In this document: piece after piece, positions 18,132-27,608 of the stretch
Position numbering within the stretch: position 1 is the first letter of the stretch
Layout: each line of letters opens with the position of its first letter
Origin: Alkalinema sp. FACHB-956
GTDB lineage: Bacteria > Cyanobacteriota > Cyanobacteriia > Leptolyngbyales > Leptolyngbyaceae
Assembly: GCF_014697025.1 (NCBI RefSeq)
Contig: NZ_JACJRC010000002.1
Coordinates: 62,001 to 126,000 of the forward strand
Length of the DNA: 64,000 nt
Direction: 5' to 3'
The notes under the pieces: generated by a model
What the model was told of the DNA's origin: nothing
What the model saw: only the letters and a program-made list of their open reading frames with translations
Databases searched by the model: none
Made by a program: the position numbers and the translations under genes

Positions 18132-19091
18132 TTACCAAGAATCCAGCAGCGATAAATTCATCACCTCCTGCACCACTTTGAGGAACTGACGGAGTACAGC
18201 CGATCGATCCTCCCTGCGCCACACGATCGCAATCCGTCGGTTCAGGGTGGCATTCTGGAGCGATCGGTACACGACCCCCTCCCGTTGCAGCGTTTGGACA
18301 TGATTCGGCAAAATCGACACACCGACGCCCGCCGCTACCATGCTGAGTAAGGTCACGACTCCCGTCACCGTTACCGTTGGGTTGATTTTAGGTTCAAAGC
18401 CAGCTTCACGGCAAAGGGTAATAATCTTTTCATAGAAGGGTAAAACATCGAGGGACGGCAAGAGAATGGCCTCATGGGCGATCGCGGTTAGGGGAATCGT
18501 TGAGCGGCTGGCCAGTGCATGGTGGCTGGGTAATGCAACTACAAAATATTCTTCAAGAATGGGTTGAATGCTCAACGCTGCATCTGTTTCTGGGAACGTG
18601 GAAGCCCGTTGAAAAATCACATCTAATTGATGTTTCTTGAGCATCTGAACCTCCTGCTGAATCGTCACTTCATGGAGTTCTAGATCCACTTTGGGAAACC
18701 GTTGGGAAAACGTTTGCACAATCTCCGGTAGCATTGTATTCGCGATCGAATTATTCATGCCAATTGCTAATCGTCCGATCGTTCCCTGACTGGCTTGACG
18801 CGCATTATTAATGGCTCGTTCTAAATACATCAACGCTTGCTGTGCATCGGCTTGAAAGGCTTGTCCAGCTTCGGTGAGCGCCATAGGCCGTTTGTGGCGA
18901 TCGAAGAGCTTGACTTCCTGCGGTTGATTATGGCTGAGAAAGGCTTCTAGTGCTTGAATGCGTTGACTCAGGGGCGGTTGTTTAATCCCGATTCGTTTGG
19001 CGGCTTCGGTAACATTGTTATGACTTTGCACAATTTCCAGAAAGTAGTAAATCTGTCGCAGCTCAATTTCGCTGAGTTCTTGCCACTGCAT
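18132..19091 (-). CDS. LysR-family transcriptional regulator
   Basis: This 319-residue protein starts at the ATG at 19091. Residues about 10-70 are the winged helix-turn-helix (LRQIYYFLEIVQSHNNVTEA, then RIGIKQPPLSQRIQALE), and the rest is the periplasmic-binding-like effector domain (GRLAIGMNNSIANTMLPEIV). It is transcribed divergently from the TenA-like gene across a gap of 83 bp containing two palindromes, the usual LysR arrangement in which the regulator controls its neighbour. The effector is unknown. Confidence 0.93.
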   Translation of the reverse strand: MQWQELSEIELRQIYYFLEIVQSHNNVTEAAKRIGIKQPPLSQRIQALEAFLSHNQPQEVKLFDRHKRPMALTEAGQAFQADAQQALMYLERAINNARQASQGTIGRLAIGMNNSIANTMLPEIVQTFSQRFPKVDLELHEVTIQQEVQMLKKHQLDVIFQRASTFPETDAALSIQPILEEYFVVALPSHHALASRSTIPLTAIAHEAILLPSLDVLPFYEKIITLCREAGFEPKINPTVTVTGVVTLLSMVAAGVGVSILPNHVQTLQREGVVYRSLQNATLNRRIAIVWRREDRSAVLRQFLKVVQEVMNLSLLDSW

Positions 19092-19099
19092 AATTAACT

Positions 19100-19144
19100 A
19101 TATCCTACAAGATATTTTGTCATTCAATTTTCATCCTATAGGAT
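19100..19144. promoter_or_regulatory. LysR operator candidates in divergent promoter
   Basis: The gap between the LysR gene and the TenA-like gene holds ATATC-N6-GATAT at 19100-19115 and the perfect palindrome ATCCTATAGGAT at 19133-19144. The two are 33 bp apart centre to centre, about three helical turns. They share the ATCCTA half-site, as expected for a LysR tetramer site. Confidence 0.6.
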
Positions 19145-19174
19145 ATGGAGGCTTCCAAGCTGTAGGAGAATCCT

Positions 19175-19930
19175 ATGCAAACTGCTACAACCTCTAGCCG
19201 CCTCAACCGAGATATTGCACTCTCCCCTCACGTCCAAGTCAAACAGCAGGAAATTAGTGAACGCGCGATCGCCCATTGCCAAATCGCCCTCGATCGCAGT
19301 CGTTTTTTTAGCTTGCTTCGAGCTGGGGAAATGCCGCAATCCCTGATGCAGTATGTCTTTTTGCAGTATGGGCTCTGGCGCGATCGCTTGCATCAATGGT
19401 TTGGCCTCTGCATTGTTAAAGCGCCCAGTTGCACCCACCCCGACCAAAAGTTAGCGATCATGTCCCTGGCCGATCATACGTTTACTGATCTACAAGATGG
19501 CCATAGCGAAATGTTTATGGAATTGCTACGATCGCTAAATCTTGATGAATCCGTTCTCCAATCAACCCCGCGCAGTCCTGCCACCCTAGCCTACGAGCGC
19601 TCATTTTTTGACAGGTTTGGCCACGGTACTGATAATTTCTATGAGGCATTAGCGGGCTTGAGTGGCCGTGAACTCTGCGTGTCGCTTCGCAATCAACGGA
19701 TTCTACAACAGTACTTTGATGTCCATCAGTTAGCCCATCCCGAATGGTTAGCCCTGCACGCAGAATTGGAAGTCGATCACTTCCTAGATGCGATTCGTCC
19801 GGTGTTAATTCACTATGCAGAAGATTCGCTGAAATTGTTGGAACTATGGCAGGCCGTTGAGCAGAGCATCGATCGGCATGTGCAATATTTTGATGATCTT
19901 CTGAGCGAATTTGAAGCTCAAGTGACATGA
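19175..19930 (+). CDS. TenA/heme-oxygenase-fold protein (iron-containing redox enzyme-like)
   Basis: This 251-residue all-helical protein starts at the ATG at 19175 with AGGAG at 19164-19168. The pattern of helices, the early RSRFFSLLRAGEMPQSLMQY segment and the late LHAELEVDHFLDAIRP helix with Glu/Asp/His residues resembles the TenA, PqqC and heme-oxygenase-like diiron oxidase superfamily. Acidic and His residues in DHTFTDLQDGH and EVDH could be metal ligands. Substrate cannot be deduced. The divergent LysR gene suggests inducible expression. Confidence 0.7.
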   Translation: MQTATTSSRLNRDIALSPHVQVKQQEISERAIAHCQIALDRSRFFSLLRAGEMPQSLMQYVFLQYGLWRDRLHQWFGLCIVKAPSCTHPDQKLAIMSLADHTFTDLQDGHSEMFMELLRSLNLDESVLQSTPRSPATLAYERSFFDRFGHGTDNFYEALAGLSGRELCVSLRNQRILQQYFDVHQLAHPEWLALHAELEVDHFLDAIRPVLIHYAEDSLKLLELWQAVEQSIDRHVQYFDDLLSEFEAQVT

Positions 19931-19974
19931 CTGTTGGAGCGCGCGATTCATGGTTGATACGCCCTCGGTCAGTC

Positions 19975-20034
19975 TATGACACAAGGTCTGATTGTATGAC
20001 ACAAGGTCTGATTGTATGACACAAGGTCTGATTG
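19975..20034. repeat. Tandem repeat, 20 bp x 3
   Basis: Three perfect copies of TATGACACAAGGTCTGATTG lie head to tail between the 3' ends of the TenA-like gene and the secreted-protein gene. It contains no hairpin and looks like a slippage repeat. Confidence 0.9.
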
Positions 20035-20061
20035 GGCGATAACCACCGTCGAAATCGTCTT

Positions 20062-20460
20062 TCATTTTTTGATTGCCAACGTTGCTCTATAATCTTCCGG
20101 TGCAATGGTTTTTCCACTCTGTCGATCGGGGCTGAGTTTGGTTAACCGAATCGCGTAACCCCGATATTGCACAACGTGATCCCGTTCTGCCGTCTTGAAG
20201 ATGGCAGTTGTTCTCTTTCGTTTGCGCTGAAGGGTTAGCTTGACTTCCGCATTGCCTGCCCAGTAGCAATCCACCTCGATCGGGCAGCGACTATCGGTTA
20301 AGACCGAGTCGAATTGGACGGTTATTTGGCTTTTGGGCATGGCAACTTCTTGCCCCGGTTTCAGCGTGAATTCATATTCGATCGGGCTTGCATTCACACT
20401 ACAAACGACTAGCATCCAACTGAGGCAAAAAATCGCAACTCGTGCGATCGTCTTGTTCAT
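20062..20460 (-). CDS. Secreted protein of unknown function
   Basis: This 132-residue protein starts at the ATG at 20460 with a signal peptide (MNKTIARVAIFCLSWMLVVC, cleavage probably after VNASP at about residue 26). The mature part is strand-rich and has the pair SRCPIEVDCYWAGNAEVKL, in which two Cys are likely to form a disulfide in the periplasm. I recognise this Cys/WAG pattern from small bacterial secreted proteins but cannot name a function. It is a single gene with its own promoter. Confidence 0.72.
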   Translation of the reverse strand: MNKTIARVAIFCLSWMLVVCSVNASPIEYEFTLKPGQEVAMPKSQITVQFDSVLTDSRCPIEVDCYWAGNAEVKLTLQRKRKRTTAIFKTAERDHVVQYRGYAIRLTKLSPDRQSGKTIAPEDYRATLAIKK

Positions 20461-20752
20461 GTAGACTCCCTTGATTGCCCTGGATGGGGCTGACGGTTTT
20501 TCGGAGGTCTAACGTTCATCGCCCTCCAACTTATGCATGCTTCTCACCAAGCTCGCCCAGAATATGCCAAGCCCTCCAAGTAGGATCCATTCGTCCGTTT
20601 TCACCGCTGAAGAGCTGTATTATAAGCAAAATTAATCTTTTTGCTGTAAGCCAGAAGAAAATAAAATGCTTAATTGTATCGTTCTGTACTTTTCGATACA
20701 GTTTTTCAACTGTTATAGTAAGCTTAGGATACAGAAGCAAGGAGAAAAGTAA

Positions 20753-20944
20753 ATGTCTACTCAAGAACGTGCTCGCGCTTTGATGGTCAACCAACGGCAA
20801 AATCTGCGCAACCGGAAACAATGCATGACTAGCCGTTATGCCTCTGGCCTGGGCCTGTCTACGGATACCGTCGGTTCCTTAAACCAGATCGAAGGGGATG
20901 TTTACCGCGCGGTGTATAACCGGGGCCAAGTTGGGTTGAACTAG
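20753..20944 (+). CDS. Small basic protein of unknown function
   Basis: This 63-residue protein starts at the ATG at 20753, with AAGGAG 8 bases upstream and a TATAGT-like -10 box at about 20716-20721. It is rich in Arg and Asn (LMVNQRQNLRNRKQ) with no membrane segment. I do not recognise the family. Good translation signals and an isolated promoter suggest a real, possibly well-expressed gene. Its last codons and TAG stop are repeated downstream as an 18-bp tandem repeat. Confidence 0.62.
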   Translation: MSTQERARALMVNQRQNLRNRKQCMTSRYASGLGLSTDTVGSLNQIEGDVYRAVYNRGQVGLN

Positions 20945-20979
20945 TCAGTTGGGTTGAACTAGTCAGTTGGGTTGAACGA
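20930..20979. repeat. 18-bp tandem repeat covering a gene's stop codon
   Basis: GTTGGGTTGAACTAGTCA occurs twice perfectly (20930-20947, 20948-20965), followed by a partial third copy. The first copy encodes the last residues VGLN and the TAG stop of the 63-residue protein, so the end of the gene has been copied behind itself. Confidence 0.85.
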
Positions 20980-21370
20980 GCTAGTTAAGCTAACCAGGTA
21001 AACAAGCCCACTGCGACGATCGACAAGGGACTCGGTTAAACTTGGGATTCATCTCCCAAATTTGCTGGATACAAGTTGGGCAATGGCCTGAATTCAGCAT
21101 TGCAGGTTAGATGCAATCCTGCATAATCTTTAGAACGCGACAGGATGACTGCTGAATGCAGAGGTCGAGGGCTGGCGGATCGAGCATTGTAGGCTGATCT
21201 AACGGCTGAGAGGACTTTGCAGGGGCGATCGCGTTAACTCATTTCACCTTGTTCCAAATTCGTCGCTCAAATGACTTTACGATCGTGGTTTTCTTGTAAA
21301 AGAAGACACGATCGTATTTTTTTTGACATCAGTTTTGTGAATCACTTCAGCAATCAATTGGAAACGACAT
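20980..21370. other. Intergenic stretch without recognised gene
   Basis: About 400 bp between the small basic protein and the repeat block before the VOC gene. I see only weak inverted repeats around TGCAGG/CCTGCA (21100-21120) and no convincing coding frame; a short frame at 21271 has no supporting features. A small RNA cannot be excluded. Confidence 0.4.
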
Positions 21371-21490
21371 CTACAATCGTTTACCGACAAGCATTCACCA
21401 ATTGTTTGCCGACAAGCATTCACCGACAATCGTTTACCGAAAAGCCTCTATCTACAATCATCTACTGACAAGCGTTTACCGAAAAGCGCG
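21371..21490. repeat. Degenerate repeat block (TTTACCGACAAGC-type)
   Basis: Five to six irregular copies of a 22-28 bp unit built from CTACAATCGTTTACCGACAAGC-like words, ending next to the stop codon of the VOC gene. Spacing and sequence vary, there are no unique spacers of constant length, and the block is therefore not a CRISPR array. Confidence 0.6.
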
Positions 21491-21493
21491 GTC

Positions 21494-21871
21494 TTATTTA
21501 GCAGCAGAAAAAATAGTAATACCATTGCGATCGGGATCCACAAAGCTAGCAACAACTCCACCCCAATCTTTCGCTTCGGGTTTGCTGACAAACTCTACCC
21601 CTTTGCGCACGAGGCTTTCATACAGCGCCCGAACATCCTCCACCTCAAAGGACACGCCTGTGAAACGACCGGCTAGTTTCCAGGCTTGTTGCGCCTCCAC
21701 ATCCACGGTTTCCACTACCAGTTGCACGGCTCCCACATCAAACAGGAGAAATCCGTTAGCTCGCCCATCCTCCTTCGGCACCCACCCCAGCATGTCGCAG
21801 TAAAAAATCTTGGCATTCTCGATATCCGATACGAAGACCCGCACAGCATTTAGCGACCAATTTTGTGCCAT
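21494..21871 (-). CDS. VOC (glyoxalase/bleomycin-resistance fold) protein
   Basis: This 125-residue protein starts at the ATG at 21871. It has the one-module vicinal-oxygen-chelate pattern: LNAVRVFVSDIENAKIFYCD, ML-GW, then GVSFEVEDVRALYESLVRKG and VASFVDPDRNGITIF. The family binds a metal and catalyses or binds small thiol- or oxygen-containing compounds. The substrate cannot be predicted. It is a single gene upstream of miaA's end. Confidence 0.9.
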   Translation of the reverse strand: MAQNWSLNAVRVFVSDIENAKIFYCDMLGWVPKEDGRANGFLLFDVGAVQLVVETVDVEAQQAWKLAGRFTGVSFEVEDVRALYESLVRKGVEFVSKPEAKDWGGVVASFVDPDRNGITIFSAAK

Positions 21872-21985
21872 GATTCTTCCACCCCAGCACTAGCAATGTG
21901 TTTTCACTCTAGCTTGGCTTTTCAGAAAATTTGTGACGCGCTTAACTAATTGTCAATTTAGTTTAATTTTGTGTTGTTAATGGTG

Positions 21986-23077
21986 CTAGATCGCTGGGTT
22001 AGTCGAAGCATTAGTCGGCGTATTAGTCTGCGTGTTCGCCTGGGTCATAAAGCCTTGTACCCGCTGCCACACCTGTTCGACGAGATCCGGGGCATCGGCA
22101 TCAAACCATTCCACCTCAGGATAGGCCCGAAACCAGGTGCGTTGGCGTTTGGCAAACTGGCGGGTGTGCAACACCGTCAAATCCTCTGCTTCAGTGAGGG
22201 AAATCTTACCTTGCAAGTATTGCCGCACTTCTTGGTAACCCAGGGTATTCAACAACGGCAGCGCGTCCCCGTATTTCTCCACTAATTGCTTCACCTCTTC
22301 CCCAAAGCCCTGGGCAAACATCTGCTGGGTTCGGCACCGGATCCGATCGTCAATCTGTGCGGATTCCAAGCCAATCTGCAAAATGGGATAGGCGGGGGGA
22401 TGCTCGCCCTGTTGCTCTGTAATGGGGTGGCCCGTGACGTAATACACCTCTAAGGCCCGCAGGGTGCGTACGGTATCATTGGCGTGGATTTTGGTCGCCG
22501 CGATCGGATCCACCTGTTGCAGTAAGGCATAGCACCAAGGCTGACCGAGGTTGACCAATTGCGATCGCAGTTGCGGCTGGGGAGCAACTCGGGGAATCTG
22601 CATCCCGCGTGTGATGGACTTAATGTATAGTCCGGTGCCGCCGACCAACAGTGGCCAGGGGGTTGGGTGCGATCGGCCCCAGTCAGTCAATACTTGATTC
22701 ACCCGCGCCTGAAAATCCGCCACCGTCAGGGTTTCCGTGGGGTCGCAAACGTCGATCAATGCATGGGGCACTTGTTTTTGATCTTCGATGCTCGGTTTTG
22801 CGGTTCCAATGCTAAACTCTCGATACACTTGCCGCGAATCTGCGCTAATAATCAGGGAATTCAGCCGTTGGGCGATCGCGATCGCCAGTCCTGACTTACC
22901 GGAAGCCGTTGCACCGCAGATCACGAGTAGGCCGGGGACTATCCAGTTTGGCACTTCTAAATCTGGTACAATTGCATTACTAAAAAGACGGTGCGATCGG
23001 TCGTGCGATCGGGGTTGCCCAAGTTGGTTTTCCGGGGCATCTATAGATGGTAATTGAGCTGAATCGATCCCTGTCAT
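21986..23077 (-). CDS. miaA: tRNA dimethylallyltransferase MiaA
   Basis: MiaA transfers an isopentenyl group to A37 of tRNAs that read UNN codons. The P-loop GATASGKSGLAIAIAQ, the SADSRQVYREFSIGTAKP motif, the LLVGGTGLYIKS motif and the C-terminal TRQFAKRQRTWFR are all present. The ATG at 23077 (MTGIDSAQLPS) gives 363 residues with an extra N-terminal tail of about 47 residues before the usual start. A GTG start 135 bp upstream would lengthen it further. The C-terminus ends in a low-complexity Thr/Asn/Gln tail. It is divergent from gyrB. Confidence 0.95.
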   Translation of the reverse strand: MTGIDSAQLPSIDAPENQLGQPRSHDRSHRLFSNAIVPDLEVPNWIVPGLLVICGATASGKSGLAIAIAQRLNSLIISADSRQVYREFSIGTAKPSIEDQKQVPHALIDVCDPTETLTVADFQARVNQVLTDWGRSHPTPWPLLVGGTGLYIKSITRGMQIPRVAPQPQLRSQLVNLGQPWCYALLQQVDPIAATKIHANDTVRTLRALEVYYVTGHPITEQQGEHPPAYPILQIGLESAQIDDRIRCRTQQMFAQGFGEEVKQLVEKYGDALPLLNTLGYQEVRQYLQGKISLTEAEDLTVLHTRQFAKRQRTWFRAYPEVEWFDADAPDLVEQVWQRVQGFMTQANTQTNTPTNASTNPAI

Positions 23078-23281
23078 AAACCTGTCGTGAGATGGCTCTA
23101 AAATCGCCTGCAAGCCTTTTGTGTTAAAATTTAGGTGATATTTGTTATATTGAATCGGCTGCAACTGAATTGTTCTGGACAATATGGTTCTGGATTGTGG
23201 ATAGCACTTCACTGGAGTCCCAGGAAACCTGCCATCCCTTCAGGAAAACTGAGTCATTGGCATCCAGTGCAACCCAGTTAA

Positions 23282-25255
<1,974 letters not shown>

Positions 25256-25288
25256 GTTGTTGATTTAGACTGCTGGGTTTAAGTGTTA

Positions 25289-25314
25289 ATCGCCGATCGG
25301 GATCGATCGGCGAT
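25289..25314 (+). terminator. Hairpin after gyrB
   Basis: A perfect 10-bp stem ATCGCCGATC / GATCGGCGAT with a 6-base loop lies 33 bp after the gyrB stop. It has only a weak T-run after it, so it may be a weak terminator or an RNA-stabilising hairpin. The GATCG content also resembles HIP1-related sequence. Confidence 0.5.
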
Positions 25315-25345
25315 TCTAGTAAATAAATTAAGGACTGTAGTTCCA

Positions 25346-25531
25346 ATGAACAATACTATTAATAGTCATGTCGCTACATATCTAGACTAGTACTGTGGTT
25401 TATCCCATGATCCAGGTTTTGCTGTTCTTCTACAGGGTAAGTGGGGATCTGGAAAGACTTGGTTTATCAAAAGACATTGTGAAAGACTGAAGGAAAACCA
25501 TGCTAAATATCTCTATAGCAATCCGACGTGA
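25346..25531 (+). pseudogene. Broken KAP-type P-loop NTPase, N-terminal remnant
   Basis: From an ATG at 25346 the frame reads MNNTINSHVATYLD, then a TAG stop (25388-25390), then YCGLSHDPGFAVL, LQGKWGSGKTWFIKRH and CERLKENHAKYLYS. The Walker A motif GKWGSGKT and its surroundings match KAP-family/P-loop NTPases, often hundreds of residues long. Here the gene is lost after about 60 codons, where a MITE begins at 25514. Both the amber codon and the truncation show it is dead. The intact relatives are often membrane-linked or defence-related ATPases. Confidence 0.7.
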
Positions 25532-25605
25532 ATCGTGAGAGAGCTATCCAGAGGCTGTAAGGCTTGAGGCCGAATTCTGCTCATAAATCAGATCGGATTG
25601 CTATA
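25514..25605. mobile_element. 92-bp MITE with 13-bp terminal inverted repeats
   Basis: Perfect terminal inverted repeats TATAGCAATCCGA (25514-25526) and TCGGATTGCTATA (25593-25605) bracket a non-coding core. The TA at each end fits a TA target-site duplication. The element joins directly to the broken KAP NTPase reading frame and ends just before the DprA-like gene. Confidence 0.8.
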
Positions 25606-25639
25606 TAAAGCAGATAAACTCATAATACTGCTGACGTTT

Positions 25640-26317
25640 ATGTCTGCACCCACTCCAAATTTACAAACCCTTTTTCCCAAGGATGCCACCTATCCGATTG
25701 CCCTAAAAACCAGTGCTGCTTTTAAAACTGCGCCACCGCTGGCTGCGATCGGCAATCTTGACTTGCTTGCCCAGAATGCTACGCCGCCCAGTTGTTCCAA
25801 AACCCTTGCCCTCTTCTGTTCTAAGCAATGTCCTGGTGACCTCATCCTTAAAACCTACGACCTTGCTCAAGCGTTGCGAGATGCCAATATTTCCGTTATC
25901 AGCGGCTTCCATACCCCGATCGAACAAGACTGCCTCAAAATTTTGCTTCGGGGTATCCAACCGATCATTCATTGTCCTGCCCGCAGTATTCATCAAATGC
26001 GTCTCTCCCCAGCGCAAAAACAGGCGATCGGTGCAAATCGCTTATTGCTAATTTCGCCCTTTAGCGCCAGCTATCCTCGTATAACAGCTGAACTGGCTGC
26101 GAAACGAAATGCAATGATTGGAGCGATCGCACACATCATCTTGATTGCCTACGCCGCCCCGAACAGCAAAACCCTAGCGTTGGCCCAAAGCCTGATTGCA
26201 GCAGGAAAATTCGTAGCGACTTTAGCTAGCCCTAGCAACCCCTTGTTACAGGAGCAAGGCATTGTTGTGCTGGATATCAATAACGAAGAACTGGATTTCA
26301 TCACAACACTGCAATAG
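25640..26317 (+). CDS. DprA/SMF-like Rossmann protein
   Basis: The ATG at 25640 (MSAPTPNLQTLFPKDATYP) gives 225 residues; an upstream frame that starts in the MITE is not credible. The protein has the nucleotide-binding Rossmann pattern of the DprA/SMF and LOG superfamily: AAIGNLDLL near the N-terminus, VISGFHTPIEQDCLKILLRG in the middle (the SGFHSPxE motif), and LLISPFSASYPR. It lacks the extra C-terminal DprA winged helix. DprA loads RecA on incoming single-stranded DNA, but short relatives are of unknown role. It may once have formed a unit with the broken KAP NTPase upstream. Confidence 0.75.
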   Translation: MSAPTPNLQTLFPKDATYPIALKTSAAFKTAPPLAAIGNLDLLAQNATPPSCSKTLALFCSKQCPGDLILKTYDLAQALRDANISVISGFHTPIEQDCLKILLRGIQPIIHCPARSIHQMRLSPAQKQAIGANRLLLISPFSASYPRITAELAAKRNAMIGAIAHIILIAYAAPNSKTLALAQSLIAAGKFVATLASPSNPLLQEQGIVVLDINNEELDFITTLQ

Positions 26318-26341
26318 CAACTTGCCTTGATCCTTTGGCCC

Positions 26342-27115
26342 CTACAACCCTCTAATCCTTTGATGATCAACGTAGTATAAGTGATCCAGTGCCTCCTGTG
26401 CTGCTTTACGAACCGCTGGATCGGGATCATGCCTGACCACTTCCTCAAGTAATAAAGTGCTGCCTGGGACTTCTACCCCGATCGCGCCCAACGCTGACAC
26501 CATACTGATACGAACACTGGGAACGGTATCCTTCAGCAGAGGGGTGAGTTCAGGTACCGTAGATTTTGCTGCGTCGCCCATCGTGCCTAGTACATCAGCG
26601 GCCTGACTGCGAACCTCGGGATTAGTATCTTTTAACTGGGTGATCAGTTCGGGGATGAGTTCTGAGGTTAGCTCGGCTTTGCCCATGTAACCCAGTGCGA
26701 TCGCTGCACCATAACGAGTATTCCGATCGGAATCTTGCAGAAGTGGCTGGATCGTTTGCAGCACCTTCGCCACAACTTGGGAATCCGGCTGCCAGGACTC
26801 CCGCATCGTCAGACGATATATCGCCTCAGCCGCACTCTTTCGAATGCCAAGATTAGGGTCTTTCAGCAGGTCGGTAAGGCCGGGAATGATGGCAATTTTA
26901 GCGGGGTCATCGAGACGATCGATCTGGTAGACAGCAGGTTTACGGGTTTCGAGGTTAGTGTCACGTAGCTGCGAGAGAATTTGCGGAATGGCCTCTGTAT
27001 TCAGCCAGTTGGACTGTTCGGAAACCGCCGCTGGAGCATTGGAGGGAGCGGCATTCACCGGATTGACGAAGAGAATTAAGAGGCTGCAAAAGCAGAGAAT
27101 GAAGGTTGATTTCAT
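26342..27115 (-). CDS. Exported HEAT-repeat protein
   Basis: This 257-residue protein starts at the ATG at 27115 with a signal peptide (MKSTFILCFCSLLILFVNPV, cleavage around NAA). At least four HEAT/PBS-lyase-type helical repeats follow, for example IIPGLTDLLKDPNLGIRKSA, then LITQLKDTNPEVRSQAADVL and LTPLLKDTVPSVRISMVSAL. Such repeats bind other proteins in the periplasm or at membranes. It is not a bilin lyase of known type, since those lack a signal peptide. It ends only 25 bp from the DprA-like gene's end (convergent). Confidence 0.85.
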   Translation of the reverse strand: MKSTFILCFCSLLILFVNPVNAAPSNAPAAVSEQSNWLNTEAIPQILSQLRDTNLETRKPAVYQIDRLDDPAKIAIIPGLTDLLKDPNLGIRKSAAEAIYRLTMRESWQPDSQVVAKVLQTIQPLLQDSDRNTRYGAAIALGYMGKAELTSELIPELITQLKDTNPEVRSQAADVLGTMGDAAKSTVPELTPLLKDTVPSVRISMVSALGAIGVEVPGSTLLLEEVVRHDPDPAVRKAAQEALDHLYYVDHQRIRGL

Positions 27116-27246
27116 GGTAACTATGGCTGGCGATCGCGCAATTAGAAACCACCTACATCCAGCAACTCAGAGCTGATGCAGTCGATCGTCAACCAGTCTC
27201 CCTCGAAAGCTTGTTCAGAATAGAGCGATCGGGGATTCGATCAAAC

Positions 27247-27588
27247 CTAAATCCGCTTCCAGAACTGCACCTGCTCCCAAAGCAATTCCCAGGAGAATTC
27301 TTGCTTCCGGCGAGCCCGCCGCGACAACGTCCGGAAGCGACGGCGGTTTTCCCGCACGATCGCCACATCCTCCAGACTCGCGTCCTCTACAGGCTCCGCC
27401 TTCTTTGGCTCCTCTTTAATCTCCCACCAAGCAATGATCACCCCCGAGGCCACCCCTCCGATCGCCCCTAGCAAAATGCTGAGCGGCACCGGATACCCCA
27501 ACACCCAAAACGCTAGCAGAAAAATTAGCCAAACTTGGATGCCAGCGGCGAAACCTTTAGAGAGAACATCATTGGGTGGGAGAGCCAT
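27247..27588 (-). CDS. Small membrane protein of unknown function
   Basis: This 113-residue protein starts at the ATG at 27588. Two membrane segments lie in the first half (VWLIFLLAFWVLGYP and LSILLGAIGGVASGVIIAW), then a charged cytoplasmic tail rich in Arg (VRENRRRFRTLSRRARRKQ). It follows the phosphotransferase/kinase gene by about 20 bp on the same strand, so the two may form an operon. I do not recognise the family. Confidence 0.78.
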   Translation of the reverse strand: MALPPNDVLSKGFAAGIQVWLIFLLAFWVLGYPVPLSILLGAIGGVASGVIIAWWEIKEEPKKAEPVEDASLEDVAIVRENRRRFRTLSRRARRKQEFSWELLWEQVQFWKRI

Positions 27589-27608
27589 AGTTAAATACGA
27601 GCCACAGA

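Noticed and set aside
21371-21490. CRISPR array
   Set aside because: Units are irregular in length and sequence, there are no constant-length unique spacers and no cas genes.
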